Shown: piece after piece, positions 18,701 through 33,700 of the stretch
How the letters are laid out: each line of letters opens with the position of its first letter
Numbering within the stretch: position 1 is the first letter of the stretch
Notes under the pieces: model-generated
Databases searched by the model: none
Told to the model about the DNA's origin: nothing
Seen by the model: only the letters and a program-made list of their open reading frames with translations
From: Verrucomicrobiaceae bacterium UBA1938
GTDB lineage: Bacteria > Verrucomicrobiota > Verrucomicrobiia > Verrucomicrobiales > Verrucomicrobiaceae
Assembly (NCBI GenBank): GCA_002336895.1
Contig: DDFC01000010.1
Location: forward strand, 186,001 to 250,000
Direction of reading: 5' to 3'
DNA: 64,000 nt
Program-made: the position numbers and the translations under genes

Positions 18701-21700
18701 AGCTACACCATGACGCCGGTGTGCCCCACGATCAGCATCACTCCGGGCACGCTGGTGGCGGGCACGGTGGGTACGGCTTACTCTCAGACGCTGAGCGCCA
18801 GTGGTGGTACTGCCCCCTATGGCACGTGGACGGTGACGAGTGGCACGCTGCCAGCCGGGCTGACGCTGAACGCAAGCACGGGCGTGATCAGCGGCACGCC
18901 GACAGCCTCGGCCAGTCCTTCGACTTCGGTCACGGTTCGGGTGAATGACACCTACGGCTGTCAGGGCTCACAGGTGGTGACGTTCCAGATCTGCCCGGTG
19001 GTCTCCATATCGCCGGCCATCCTGCCCACGCCCACGGTGGGCACGGCCTACTCTCAGAGCATCACAGCCTCCGGGGGCTCTGGAACCTACACTTACACTG
19101 TGACCAGCGGCTCGCTGCCCAGCTGGGCTACGCTGAGCAGCGCCGGAGTGCTGAGCGGCACACCGGCAACCACAACTGCGGCCACATTCACGGTCAGGGC
19201 TGCAGACTCCAATGGATGCAGCAGCACTCAATCTTATACCATCACACCAGCGTGCCCCACGGTGACCATTGGCCAGAGCGCCCTGGCCACGGGGACGGTG
19301 GGCAGCTCATATTCGCAGACACTGAGCGCCACGGGGGGCATCTCGCCCTACAGTTCATGGACGATCACCAGCGGTACTTTGCCGACGGGGCTTTCGCTGA
19401 ATGCGAGCACGGGGGTGATCAGCGGCACGCCCACGGCCTCGGCCAGCCCGGCCACCTCCATCACGGTGCGTGTGAATGATGCCAACGGCTGCCAGGGATC
19501 GCGAGCGATCACGCTGCAAATCTGCCCGGCCATTTCCTTCTCTCCCAGCACGCTGCCCACTCCAGTGGTGGGCACGGCCTATTCGCAGACCATCACGCCG
19601 GGTGGCGGCGCATCTCCTTATACCTGCACGCTGGCCAGCGGCACGCTGCCGTCGTGGGCTTCGCTGACTTCTGCGGGTGTGATCAGCGGCACGCCCAACA
19701 GCAGCTCCACCTCGATCTTCACGCTGCGCTTTACGGATGCGAATGGATGCTCCTCCACGCTGGCCTATACGGTGACTCCGACCTGCCCCACCATCAGCAT
19801 CACGCCCACGGCGCTGACCGCTGGAGCGGTGGGGGCGGCTTATTCGCAGACGCTGAGCGCCAGCGGCGGCATCGCGCCCTATGGTACATGGACCATCACG
19901 GGGGGTGCGCTGCCTGCAGGGCTGACGCTGAACTCCAGCACGGGTGTGATCAGCGGCACGCCGACGGCTTCCGCCAGTCCAGCCACCACCATCACGGTGC
20001 GCGTGAGTGATGCCAACGGCTGCCAGGGCACGCAGGCCATCGCGCTGCAAGTCTGCCCGGTGATCTCCATCTCTCCCACCACGCCGGCCACGGGGACTCT
20101 GGGTGCGGCCTACTCGCAGACGCTCAGCGCCTCGGGAGGCAGCGCCTCTTATGCCTATGCGGTGATCAGCGGCACGCTGCCCACCGGGCTCTCGTTGAAC
20201 ACGAGCACGGGTGTCGTCAGCGGGACTCCTACCGTGCAGTCAAGCAGCAACGTGACCATCCGCGCGACGGATGCCAACGGCTGCCAAGGCACGCAGGCCA
20301 TGACTTTTGCCGTTGGCTGCCCTGCCATCACCATTTCCACCGCATCTCTGCCAGCAGGTGCGGTGGGCACGACCTATTCACAGTCTGTGGCAGCCACAGG
20401 AGGCTCCGGCACCTACACCTGGACTGTCAGCAGCGGCACGCTGCCTGCAGGTCTCAGTCTTAGCAGTGCAGGGGTGCTCAGCGGCACGCCGACCACTGGC
20501 AATGGGGCCGGAACGAGCATCACCCTCTCCGCCAAGGACAGCACCAGCAGCTGCTCTGGCACCAAGACCTTCACGCTGCAAGTGTGCCCCACGGTCTCGC
20601 TGTCTCCCACCACGCTGAGCACGCCAGTGGTGGGAACGGCATACTCACAGACCATTACAGCCAGCGGTGGTGCGGCCTCCTACACTTACACGCTGGCCAG
20701 CGGCACGCTGCCGACCTGGGCCACGCTGAGCAGTGCGGGTGTGCTGAGCGGCACACCCACCACGACCACCTCGGCCACTTTCACGGTCAAAGCCACGGAT
20801 GCCAACGGCTGCACGGGCACGCGCTCCTACACGATCACGCCCTCATGCTCCACGATCACGATCAGCCCCACCACGCTGGCGCAGGGCACGGTGGGCACGG
20901 CTTACTCGCAGACGCTGGCAGCCAGCGGCGGTACAACACCTTACAGCTCCTGGACGATCACCAGCGGCACTCTTCCCACAGGGCTCTCGCTGAATGCGAG
21001 CACGGGCGTGATCAGCGGCACGCCGACGGCGGCAGCCAGCCCCGCAAGCTCCATCACGGTGCGTGTGAATGATGCCAACAGCTGCCAGGGAACGCAGACG
21101 GTGACGCTGCAGGTGTGCCCGGTGCTGAGCATGGCGCCCTCCACGCTGACGGCGCCAGTGGTGGGCACGGCCTACTCACAGAGTGTGAGCGCCAGCGGCG
21201 GCACCTCCCCCTATACCTACACGCTGGCCAGCGGCACCCTGCCAACCTGGGCCACACTGAGCAGCGCAGGTGTCATCAGTGGGACGCCGACGAGCACGAC
21301 CTCCGCCACATTCACGGTCAAGGCCACGGATGCCAATGGCTGCGCCAAAACTCTGGCTTATACCCTGGCTCCTGTCTGCCCGGTCCTCAGCATCGCGCCG
21401 ACCACGCTGACGCAGGCGGTGGTGGGTACGGCCTACTCGCAGACGCTGACTGCCAGCGGCGGCACGGCCTCTTACACCTGGGCAGTTACTGGTGGCACGC
21501 TGCCCACGGGCCTCAGCCTAAACACCAGCACTGGCGTGATCTCAGGTACACCTACAGTGGTGAATGCCACAGGAGCGAGTGTGACGGTGCGCACGACCGA
21601 TGCCAATGGCTGCCAGGCCTCAGCTGCGCTGACGGTGCAGGTCTGCCAGGCCATCAGCGTCACTCCTGCCACGCTGGCTGCAGGCACGGTGGGCACATTT

Positions 21701-24700
21701 TACACGCAGACGATGGCCTCCAGCGGCGGCACGGCTCCCTACACCTACAGCATCAGCAGCGGGACCGCGCCTGCGGGCCTCTCGCTGAGCAGTGCCGGTG
21801 TGCTGAGCGGAACGCCCAACACGGCCTATGCCACGAGCACGAGCTTCACCGTGCGCTCCACGGATGCCAACGGCTGCATCAAGGATCAGGTGGTGAGCGT
21901 GAAGATCTGCCCGGTGGTGAGCCTCTCGGCCATCTCCAGCACGATCACGGTGGGCACAGCGTATTCTCAGACGATCAGCGCCAGCGGCGGAACTTCTCCT
22001 TATGTGCTGGCGCTGAGCAGCGGCACTCTGCCTGCAGGGCTGAGCTTTAACGCCGGCACCGGAGTCCTGAGCGGTACGCCGACGAGCCCCACAGCACGCA
22101 CCTTTGTCATCAGCGCCACGGATGCGAATGGCTGCGCAGGAACGCAGAGCTACACACTGTCTCCACAATGCCCTGTGATCAGCGTGAGCCCCGGAACGAT
22201 GCCCGTGGGCATGGTGGGCACGGCTTACTCGCAGACCTTCACCACTGCGGGTGGCACTGCACCCTACACTTACGCCATCACCAGTGGTGCGCTGCCTGCC
22301 GGACTGAACCTGAACACCTCGACAGGGGTGATCAGCGGTACGCCCACGGTCTCTGGAACTTATGCTCTGGGCCTGAGAGTGACGGATTCCAGCACCTGCC
22401 AGACCACGATCACGCGCAGCATCACCATCTCCGGAAGCACGGTGCCTGACTGCCCGACGGAGCTGAACCAGAGCGTGGGCGGTGCGTACGAGGTCACCCG
22501 CCTCGGGCTGAATGTGCTGGGCGGTGAAAACAGCGGTACTGGCAACTGCTTGTATAACATGTCCCCGAACGGGCGCTGGATCACGGGCATCCGCGTGGGG
22601 CTGAGCTCCACCGGATTTGTGATGAACACGCTGAGCTGGACCAACTCGGCCGTGCCACTGCTGGCCTCCAACCACAACTATGCGATGGGGCAGGATGTGA
22701 ACGACAGCGGCAATGCGGTCGGGTATGACAAGTGGAGCAGCGGCGCCAGCCTGAACATCGCGCCATGGTATTACACCAACGGTACCACGACCCGTCTGAA
22801 GACGCCGTATGACAGCAGCTCCAGCATGAGCGCCATGCCCTGCGCGCTGACGAATGACAGCGCGTACGCGTTTGGCACCGTGGACCCTGACGGCCCCGGA
22901 GGCCCGGTGCTCTCCCAGGGCGGCTACTGGAACATCAACACCAATGCATGGACGGCCATCTCCGGCACGCTTCAGGTGCTGGATGCCTCCTCGGACGGCA
23001 CGAAGATTCTGGTGATCGACAGCAGCGGTGTGGGCAAGGTGCTCAGCGGCAGTCCTGCAGGCGGCTATACAACGACGGTGGTGAGTTTCTCCGGCAGCTC
23101 TCTCAACAGCGGGCGAGTCAGCCCCAGCGGGCGCTACATCGGTGCCAGCCAGCGTGTTTCCGGCGTGCCGGTGCCGTTTGTGTATGACACGCAGACCAGC
23201 ACACGCACCAATCTGCCGCGCATCCTGCCGCAGGATAATCTGGGCGGCATCGTGGGGGCCATCAGCGACACGGGACGGGTGCTCGGCACGATGTACAGCA
23301 GCGGGTCCTCCGGCAGTTTTGCAGTGATGTGGGACACGCCGGCGGATCTCTACACGCGCATTTCCGACCTGCTGGTGTCTGACGGCCAGGTGGCGAAGGA
23401 TGGCTCGTACTCCTACTGGAACATCTACAACGGCGGCAACGGCATCTCATCCGATGGCACGACGATGGGCGTGTTTGGAGACAATCCCTACGGGCAGGAG
23501 GATTCCATGGTGTTCCAGCGTGTGGCTGTGGCGGACTCCCGCCTCTGCCTGGGCAACAGCGTCTGGCAGGACACCAACCGCAACGGCATCAAGGATGACG
23601 GAGAACCCGGAGCCGTGGGGGCCGTGGTGCATCTCTTCCATCCCGGTGCGGACGGCGTGCGTGGCGGCACCGGAGCCAACGCGGACTATGAAATCTCCGC
23701 ACCCATCACCACGACCAGCAGCGGTGTGTATGTGTTTAGCAACGTCCCCTCGGGAACTTACTACGTGCAGGTCATTCCTCCGGCATCTCTGCCGGCCACC
23801 TCCGGCACAGTGGTGACGGTGGACAACGGTGTGGACAATGACAACAACGGCATGCAGCCCGGCGGCCCCGGCACGCCGATCTACAGCCCGCTGATCACGC
23901 TGGTGCCGGGAACCGAACCGGTGAACGATGGCGATGGCAATGCGAACACGGATTTCACGGTGGACTTTGCGCTGGGTGATGGTGTGAATGTGGGCGATCT
24001 GGTGTTTGCAGATACAAACGGCAACGGATTGTATGAGCCTGCCTCTGGAGAAACCGGCATCTCCGGCATCACGGTGCAGCTGCTGGACAGCAGTGGCAAT
24101 CTGCTGCTGAGCACCAGCACAGACGCTGGCGGCGGCTACTTCTTTGGCGGATGTGCACCGGGAACGTATTATGTGAGCGTGCCGACTCCGCCGGCATCCT
24201 ACACCTCGGCCACCCTGGCAGTCACAGCAGACAACGGAGTGGACAATGACAGCAACGGCATTCAGAACGGTGGTCCGGGCACTGCATCCACCAGCCCGCT
24301 GATCACACTGGCTGTGGGAACGGAGCCGGGCTCATCTGGCAGCACGAGCTATGAAAACACGATCGACTTTGGTTTCCGAATCTGCCCCGCCATTGCCATT
24401 TCACCTGCCGCGCTGGCAAACGGCATGGTGGGCACGGCCTACACGCAGCTGCTGAGTGCCTCCGGCAGCCCCTCGCCACCCTATACGTGGACGACTTCTG
24501 CCGGGACCTGGCCTGCAGGAATGAGCCTGGACAGCAGCGGCAACATCGGAGGAACGCCCACTGCGCCGACGAACGGTGTCAGCGGCACGAGCGTGACCGT
24601 GCGTGCCATCGACTCAAAGGCTTGTGTGAGAGACCTGCAAATGCAGATCAAGATCTGCCCGGTGATCACGCTGAATCCTGCCACGCTGACGGCTCCTGTG

Positions 24701-27700
24701 GTGGGCACGGCTTACACGCAGACCCTTTCAGCGGGCGGAACCACGGCCACGCCGGTGACGTACAGCGCCAAAGGGCTGCCCTCCTGGCTGACGCTGAACA
24801 CGAGCAGCGGTGTGCTCTCCGGCATGCCCACCAACACGACGACGGTCACCTTTACCATCACCGCTACGGATTCGAATCTCTGCTCGGGCACTGCCAGCTA
24901 CACCCTGACGCCGGTGTGCCCCACGATCACGGTGACTCCAGAATCGCTGCCCACGCCGGTGATGAACACGCCCTACAGCCAGGTGCTGAGCGCCGCTGGA
25001 GGCACGGGTCCCTACACCTTCATGCTGAGCAGTGGCAGCCTGCCCGCAGGCCTGACACTGAACACCGCCAGCGGCACCATCAGCGGTACGCCGACCGGAC
25101 TGGCCTCGACCACCTTTGGCATTCGCGGAACGGATGCTTATGGATGCAGTGGTATTCGCACTTATACACTGACACCGGCGTGCCCGGCCATTGCCATCGC
25201 GCCTGCAAGCCTCTCCGGTGGCAATGTCGCCGTGGCCTACAGCCAGACGATGAGCGCCACGAATGGCACCGCACCCTACACCTGGGCAGTGAGCAGCGGC
25301 AGCCTGCCTGCGGGACTGAGCCTGAACAGCAGCACCGGAGCCATCACCGGGACACCCACCACGGTGCAAACCGCCAGCTTTACACTGACTGCCACGGATG
25401 CGCTGAACTGCCAGAAGAGCGCGAGTTACAGCGTGACGATCAGCTCCCTCACCATCGGGGATCTGGTGTGGAACGACGTGAACAACAACGGCGTGAAAGA
25501 CGCGTCCGAAAGCGGGCTGGCGGGTGCGCAGGTGCAGCTTTTCAGCACGGGCACGGACAATGCCATCGGCGGAACTGACACGGCTGCGGACACCCAGGTG
25601 GGCAGCACCATCACCACGACTTCTTCCGGGGCCTACTCCTTTGCTGGAATCACCCCGGGTTATTACTATGTGAAGGTGCTGCCTCCGGCCTCGAACCCGA
25701 TGACGGGCGGTACTCCGGTGACGGTGGATGCCGGTGGCAACAATGTGAACCACGGTGCGCAGCCCGGTGGTCCAGGAACGCCGCTGTACAGTCCGGTGAT
25801 CAATCTGGCCTCCGGCAGTGAACCGGTGGATGATGGTGACACGGATCCGAACACGGATCTGAGCATCGACTTCGGCCTCTTCTCAGGCATCAGCGTGGGC
25901 AACCTGGTGTTCCTCGACACGAATGCGGACGGTGTGTATCAGAGCGGCACGGACAGCGGAGTCTCTGGCGTGACGGTGGCACTGGTGACGCGTGGTGCGG
26001 ACAACACGGCCTACACTTCAGACGATGTGGTCGTGACCACCACGACGACGAATGGCAGCGGCGTCTATGGTTTCACGGTGTTCCAGTCGGGTGTGTATTA
26101 TGTGATGGTCACTCCTGGTGCCACCCAGCTCATGGCGCTGAACGGAGTCTCATCCGACAATGGCGTGGACAATGACAACAACGCCGTGAGCCAGAGCGGT
26201 GGCGCCGGCCACGTGGTGAACAGCACCACCTTCACACTGGCCTACGGCGGCGAGCCCGGATCCAGCGGCACGACGAACGTGGAGAACACCATCGACATCG
26301 GCCTGCGCAACTGCCCGGCGATCACGATCACGCCTTCGACGCTGCCAGCCGTGGTCGTGGGCAGCTCCTACAATCAAACCCTGACTGCCAGTGGCGGCAC
26401 AGCGCCCTACACCTGGACGGTGCAGGCTGCCACAGTTCCTGCCGGACTGAGCCTTTCCAGCAGCGGTGTGCTCAGCGGCACACCCACCAGCGCCGGAGCA
26501 AACAACATCGTGGTGACGGCCACGGACAGCCTGGGCTGCAGCGCCACAGTCACCACGCCGCTGCGCGTGTGCCCGGTCATTACGGTGAATCCGAGCACGC
26601 TGACTGCACCGACCATCGGCTTCCTCTACTCGCAGACGATGAGCGTCTCCGGCACGAGCGCCACACCGATCACCTGGAGCGCGAGCAGCCTGCCCGCCTG
26701 GCTGAGCATCAACAGCAGCACGGGAGTCCTCAGCGGCACGGCCACGGGCAGCACGCCAGCCACGTTTACCATCACGGGCACAGATGCGAACGGCTGTGCA
26801 GGTTCGCGCTCCTACACGGTGAATCCGGTGTGCCCCACGATCACGATGGGCGGCAGCACCCCGCCAAACGCCTACCTGAAGACGAGCTACTCCACGAGCC
26901 TGGCTGCCACTGGCGGCACGGCGCCGTATTCCTACACGCTGGTCAGCGGCAGCATGCCTCCCGGGCTGGTGCTGGGCACTGATGGCACTGTGAGCGGCAC
27001 CCCCACCACTCTGGGCAGCTACACGGTGACGGTGCGCGCCACGGATGCCTACAACTGCCAGAGCAGCTCCGGCACGGTGACCTTCAATGTGAAGGGCATG
27101 GGGATGGGCAATCTGGTGTGGGTGGACATGAACAACGACGGCCTCTACACCACCTCAGAGAGCGGTGTGCCGGGCCTGCCGGTTCAGCTTTGGACCGCCG
27201 GTGTGAATGGCACGATGGAAAGCGGCGGCGGTGATGATGTGATGAGCGCCAGCACCACCACGGACTCCAACGGCCTGTATCTCTTCAGTGGTCTGGCACC
27301 GGGTGTGTACTACGTGCGCATTCCCACGCCGCCGACCTATTACCCGCAGGTGAGCACGAGCCAGGTGAACCTGGACAACAACGTCAACAATGACAACAAC
27401 GGCATTCAGTCCGCGTCCGGGAATCCGGTGGTGACACCGCTGATCTCACTCTCCCCCAACCTGGAGCCAGGAGTAGCGGTGGACGGTGATGACACGGACA
27501 TCAACAGCACGATTGATGTCGGATTTGCGAATGCGAATCCGTGCCAGATCACGAACCTGATCGACAACCCGAGCTTTGAATTCCAGGGCCTTCCAAACGT
27601 GACAGGCGCCGGTGTCAAGGTTCTGGGCTATGATGGCACGGGCACCAATCTGGGCACTGGCGTCAATGCCTACCAGTGGGTGGGCGGTACGAACGGCTCC

Positions 27701-30700
27701 AGCAGCTCTGGCGAGCCGATCCAACGTGCGCAGGTGAACGTGAGCACGACGGGATCCATGTTCTCATGGGTGGAGAGCCTGAAGAGCCGCCATGGCAAGC
27801 GCATGGTGCTGCTGCAAGGGACGAACTCTTCGGTGACACTGCAGGCCTCGGGTGGCGGAAGCTGGAGCAGCGTGCTGCAGGCGGGCAAAGAGTACGAGCT
27901 GAGCGTGTGGGCGGCCAATGCCACCTCCGGCGCGGCGTCCATCCTGTGGAATCTGGGCGCGAATGCACAGATCGTGCAGATCATCACCGGCGCGACGCCG
28001 GGGATGTATCAGTACTACACGGTGCCGCAGGGGGAAATGAGCGCCACGGCAGCGGGTGTGAGCCAGTGCTGCGGCTACGGCGGAGGCACGATCTCCTATC
28101 CGGCCTTCGGCTCATCGGACTACAACAGCTGGACAGAGGCCACGGCCAACTCCTCGCAGCCGCAGTGGCGCCAGTTCACTTACCACTTCCGTGTGGCCAA
28201 CGGAGCCACAGCTTCGCAGATCGACACCCTGAGCATCGCTCTCTCCGGTGGCAGCAGCACCAATGCGGTGGTGGCGGATCTTGTTTATCTCTGCCAGGTG
28301 AACACCACCGCCACTCTATCCATCGGCAATCTGGTGTGGAATGACGCCAACAAAAACGGCCTGCGTGATGTGGGAACCACCACGGAGGTGGGCATCAGCG
28401 GAGTGACGATGGATCTCTACACCACCACGAACAACGTCGCCGGGGATTCGGACGACCTGTGGGTGGCCACCACCACCACAAATTCCGCCGGTGCCTACAA
28501 CTTCAACGGTCTGGCCGCAGGCAAGTATGTGGTGAGAGTGACTCCGCCTTCCAGTGTGCCTGCGACCGGCGGCAACGTGATCACCACCGACGATGGCATC
28601 AACAATGAAAACAAAGGCAGCCAGCCTGGTGGCCCCGGCACCTACCTCTACAGCCCGGTCATCACCCTGGCCAGCGGCACGGAGCCGGTGAATGACGGCG
28701 ACACCAACCCGGACACCAATCTGACGATCGATTTCGGCCTCTTCTCCGGCATCCAGCTGGGCAATCAGCTCTTTGTGGATGCGAACAACGACGGCGTCTT
28801 CAGCAGCGCCACGGAAACGGGCGTGGGCTCCGGTGTGACGGTGCAGCTGCTCGATGGCGTGGCCAACACCGTGATCACCAGCACGACGACGAACAGCGCG
28901 GGTGTTTACGGATTCACCATCTACCAGCCCTCCACGTATCGTGTGCGTGTGCCCACGCCGCCCACAGCCTATCCGCTGGCCTCCAGCGCTGCGGACACCT
29001 CGGATGATGGCAGGGACAATGACAGCAATGGCATCCAGAGCGGCGGCATCAACTCTGCCGTGATCAGCCCAGTGATCACACTGACGGCTGGCGGCGAGCC
29101 CGGCAGCAGTGGCAACACGAACGCGGAGAACACGATCGACTTTGGATTCCGCGCCTGCCCGGTCATCACCATCAGCCCCGGCACGGTGGCCGTGGCCACG
29201 CAGTATGTGGCTTACAATCCGCTGACGCTTACCTCCACGGGTGGTTCCGGCGGCTACGTGTATGCCCTCAGCAGTGGTGCACTGCCGAGCGGCATGACGA
29301 TGAGCAGCGGCGGCATCATCAGCGGCACGCCCGGTGCCTCCGCCGCGCCAGGCAGTTACAGCTTCACCGTGAGCAGCACCGACAGCCAGGGATGCTCCGC
29401 CACACAGAGCTACACGCTGACGCTGGCCAATGCCGTCGTGACGGTGAGCCCGAGCACGCTGCCGGCCGCCACTCAGTACACTGCATACAGTCAGAATCTG
29501 GCGGCTTCCGGCGGCACCTCGCCCTATGTCTGGAGCGTCGGGCCTGCAGCACTCAGCGGGGCTGCCGCCTGGTGGCCTGGTGAATCTGGTGGTGCGGAAC
29601 TCATCGCTGGCAACAGCGCCGCGCTGATGAACGGAGTGGCCTTCACCACAGGGCAGGTGGGCAAGGCCTTCAGCTTCGATGGCGTGAATGACTACGCGCA
29701 GGTGGCGGATCAGTCCGTGCTGCGCCCGACTCAGATCACCCTGGAGGCCTGGGTGCGGCCGGGCAGCGCCACTCCGGCGGCGGACCAGATCATCATCGAG
29801 AAGAGTTCCAGCAACACCGCGCCCGCCAGCGGCTACGGCCTGATCCAGCGCAGCGGCACGAGCACGGTGCGCTTCTTCATCAATGCACCTGCCACCGTGG
29901 CATCGACGTCTGATTTTGTGGATGCGACGCTGACGGTGAATGCATGGAACCACGTGGTGGCCAGCTACGACGGCGCGAATCTGGTGATCTACGTGAACGG
30001 CGTGCAGGCGGCCACGAAGGCCTTCTCCACTGCGATCAGCCAGTCAACGCAGCCGGTGCTGCTGGGCGGCAGCGCCACAGCGACCACCTGCTGGAATGGT
30101 GCCATGGATGAAGTGGTGATCTACAATCGTGCGATCACCTCCGCCGAGGCGCAGGCACGCTACGCGGCCTCCATCACCGGCAACAATGGCATGCCTGCAG
30201 GGCTGGCGCTGGACAGCAGCACCGGAGTGCTCAGCGGCACGCCCACGGGAGTGCCTGCCACGTATCCCTTTACCGTGCGTGCCACGGACTCCTACAGCGG
30301 CGTGGGTGTGCGCAGCTACTCGCTGACGGTGAACTGCCCTGCGCTGAACATCACACCCAAGACGCTGGCCGACGCGCCACAGTATGCCGCCTACACGACG
30401 GTAAACATGAGTGCGAGCGGTGGCACTTCTCCTTATACCTGGGACATCACCACGGGCGCGCTGCCCACGGGCATGAGCCTGAGCAGCGCGGGTGTGCTGA
30501 GCGGCACACCGGGCTCGGCTCCGGGCACCTATAACTTCACCGTGCGCGCCCGTGACAAGAACAACTGCGTGAGCACGCAGGCGCTGAGCATCAAAGTGCT
30601 CTGCCCCACGATCACGCTGACTCCTTCCACGCTTGCCAATGCGCAGCAGTTTGCAGCCTACAGCTCCGTGCTGATGGGGGGGGCAGGAGGCAGCGCTCCC

Positions 30701-33700
30701 TACACCTTCAGCATACTGAGCGGTGCGCTGCCCACAGGCATGAGCCTGAGCAGCGCGGGACTGCTGAGCGGCACACCCACAGCGGTGCCTGGAGACTACA
30801 CCTTCACCGTGAAAGCCACGGACAGCGCCTCCTGCTCCGGCACCGGCAGCTACACACTGCATGTGAACTGCCCGGCGATCACCATCACGCCTGCCACACT
30901 GGCGGCTGGCCGCCAATATCAAAGCTACAGCCAGACGATGACCGCCAGCGGAGGAAATTCCACCTACACCTGGGCTCTGGCTGGCGGCAGCACATTGCCC
31001 ACGGGGCTGACTCTGAGCAGCGCCGGGGTCATCAGTGGCACACCGACCGTGGCACCGGGCACCTACACCTTCAGCGTTATCGCCACGGATTCCCAAAATT
31101 GCACAGGCACACGTGCCTGCAGCATTGTCTTCAGCTGCCCGACCATCAGCATTGCTCCAACGACACTGCCACAGGGGACGGTCACGGTGGCATACAGCCA
31201 GCAGCTCACGGTGAGCGGGGGGAGCTCTCCTTATACGTGGTCGCTGGCTTCAGGCGCGCTGCCCTCCGGCATCACGCTCTCTTCTGCGGGTCTCATCAGC
31301 GGCACGACCAATGCGGTGGGCTCCTTCAACTTCACGGCGCAAGTGAGCGACCTCAACAGCTGCGTGCAGCAGCAGGCGCTGACGCTGGCTGTGGGCTGCG
31401 CATCCATCACCATCACGCCATCTTCCCTGAGCACTGCCACGGTGGGCACGGCCTACTCGCAGCAGTTCAGCGCCACTGGCGGGGTGGGAACGAAGACGTG
31501 GACGGTGAAATCGGGCTCTCTGCCCACCGGCATGTCACTGAGTTCTGCGGGTCTGCTGAGCGGCACGCCCACGGACACGGCTGGGACTTTCAATTTTACC
31601 GTGCAGGCGATGGATCAGGACAGCTGCCCGGGCACGCTGGCCTGCACACTGACGCTGCAGTGCCCCGCAGTCACGATCACCCCCGCCACGCTGCCGAACG
31701 CCACCGTGGCCAGCAGCTACTCCACCACACTGACCGCCTCGGGGGGGACGGCTCCATACACCTGGAGCGTGCCCAATGGCAGCACACTGCCCGCAGGGCT
31801 GGCGCTGAGCCCCACGGGGATCATCAGCGGAACACCGACAGCTCCCGGCACTTACAGCTTTGGCGTCACCGCGCGCGACACCTACGGCTGTTCTGGTACG
31901 ACGACTCTTTCGATGACGATTTCATGTCCGACACTGGCGCTCACACCCACGAGCCTGAATTCTGGATACCGTGGCTTGGTTTACAGCCAGGCGATCACCG
32001 CCAGCGGGGGCATCAGTCCCTACACCTACTCTCTGAGCGCCGGCAGCCTGCCGCCCGGGCTCAGTCTCAACACCAGCAGCGGGGCCATCAGCGGCACACC
32101 CACGGCTGCAGGCAGCTACAGCTTTACAGTGAGCAGCCAGGACAAGGCCACCTGCACAGGCTCGCGCAACTATGTGATTGTCATCAACGGGCTGGGGCTG
32201 GGCAATCTCGTGTGGAATGACCTGAATCAGAACGGTGTCTTTGACGCCGGGGAGCAGGGGATCAGCGGAGTGTCACTGCAGCTTTACTCCACCACGGACG
32301 CGGTCATCGGCAATGGGGATGATGTCTCTCAAGGAACAACCACCACAGACGGCAGCGGAGCGTACAGCTTCAGCGGCCTGGCGCCTGGCAGCTACTATGT
32401 GAGCATAGCCACGCCGCCTGCGGCCTATCCGCTTTCTTCAGGTCCGCAGGTGGCACTGGACAACGGGGTGAACAATGACAACAACGCGGTCCAGAGCGGC
32501 GGTGTGGGGGCTGCGATCGTGAGCCCGATCATCGCGCTGGCGGTGGGCAACGAGCCTGGCAACACCACGGGTGGAGCGGATGTGGACAACACTGTGGACT
32601 TTGCGCTGCGTGCGGTGCCTGCCTCCGTGACGAACCTGCTGGAGTATACGCTGAACACCTCCACCGGCGGCCTGCCTGCGGTGCCGAGCCTGAAGAGCGC
32701 CGCCGTGGTGAACGCCGCCAAAATCCAGATCGAGGACGACATGAACGGCCTCACTGACATCAGCGAGCCGACGAACAACGGTCCGATCCGCAGCGGGGCG
32801 CTCTCCCGCCAGATGCGCAGCTGGGATGCCTCGTATGACACGACTTATGACTCTGCGCCCACCACTCTGGTGCAGCGTCCGGACAGTCTGTGGATCCGCT
32901 TTGACATGGACCCGACAGCAAACGGGAACATCGGAAACATCCTCTTTGACCTCTACCGTGTGGGCACCACAGCACCGGTCCAGGGCAAGGTGATGCTCTC
33001 CTGGCTGGAGGGCAGCACGATGCGCACGGCGGTGACGGACACCTTCCAGCTGCCTGCCGTGGGCTCCTGGTTCTCGATGAACATGGGGTGGACGAGCTTC
33101 CTGGGCGGCGCCACGGCGGTGCCCACGGGCAGCCAGCTCGCCGGGAAGTCCTTCCTCATCGAAATATATCTGTGGGGCGGTGACGGCACAGGCTACATCA
33201 ACATTGACAACATCCTGCTGCAAGGAGCTGCCACGACGAATCCGCAGACGCTGGCCATCGGTGACTTTGTATGGGCTGACACGAACGCCAACGGCGTGAA
33301 GAACCCGCGTGAGCCCGGACTGCAAAACGTGACCGTGAAGCTGTACAACCCCGGTGCTGACAATCTCCCGAACACAGGTGATGACACGCTCCTGGCCACG
33401 ACGGCGACGGATGCCAACGGCTACTACCTCTTCAGCGGACTGGCAGCAGGCAGCTACTATGTGGCGCTGCCAGCGCCTGACACGCAATGGCCGCTGGCCT
33501 CCACCCCGGCGGTGAATCTGGACAATGGCGTGGACAATGACAGCAACGGCATTCAGCCGGGCGGCGCGGGCACGCTGGTGTACAGCCCTGTGATCAACCT
33601 GGCGCTGGGCAAGGAGCCGGGCAATCTTTCCAGCGGCGGTGGCAATCAGGACATGACGGTGGACTTTGGGTTCACGGCCTCCCTGGGCATCGGCAACCAG

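Noticed and set aside
28316..29953. 545-codon minus-strand frame inside the giant gene
   Set aside because: Antisense shadow; its His/Arg/Gly-rich product follows from the repeats on the plus strand. The same holds for minus frames at 32438-33919, 34031-35689 and 38642-39964.
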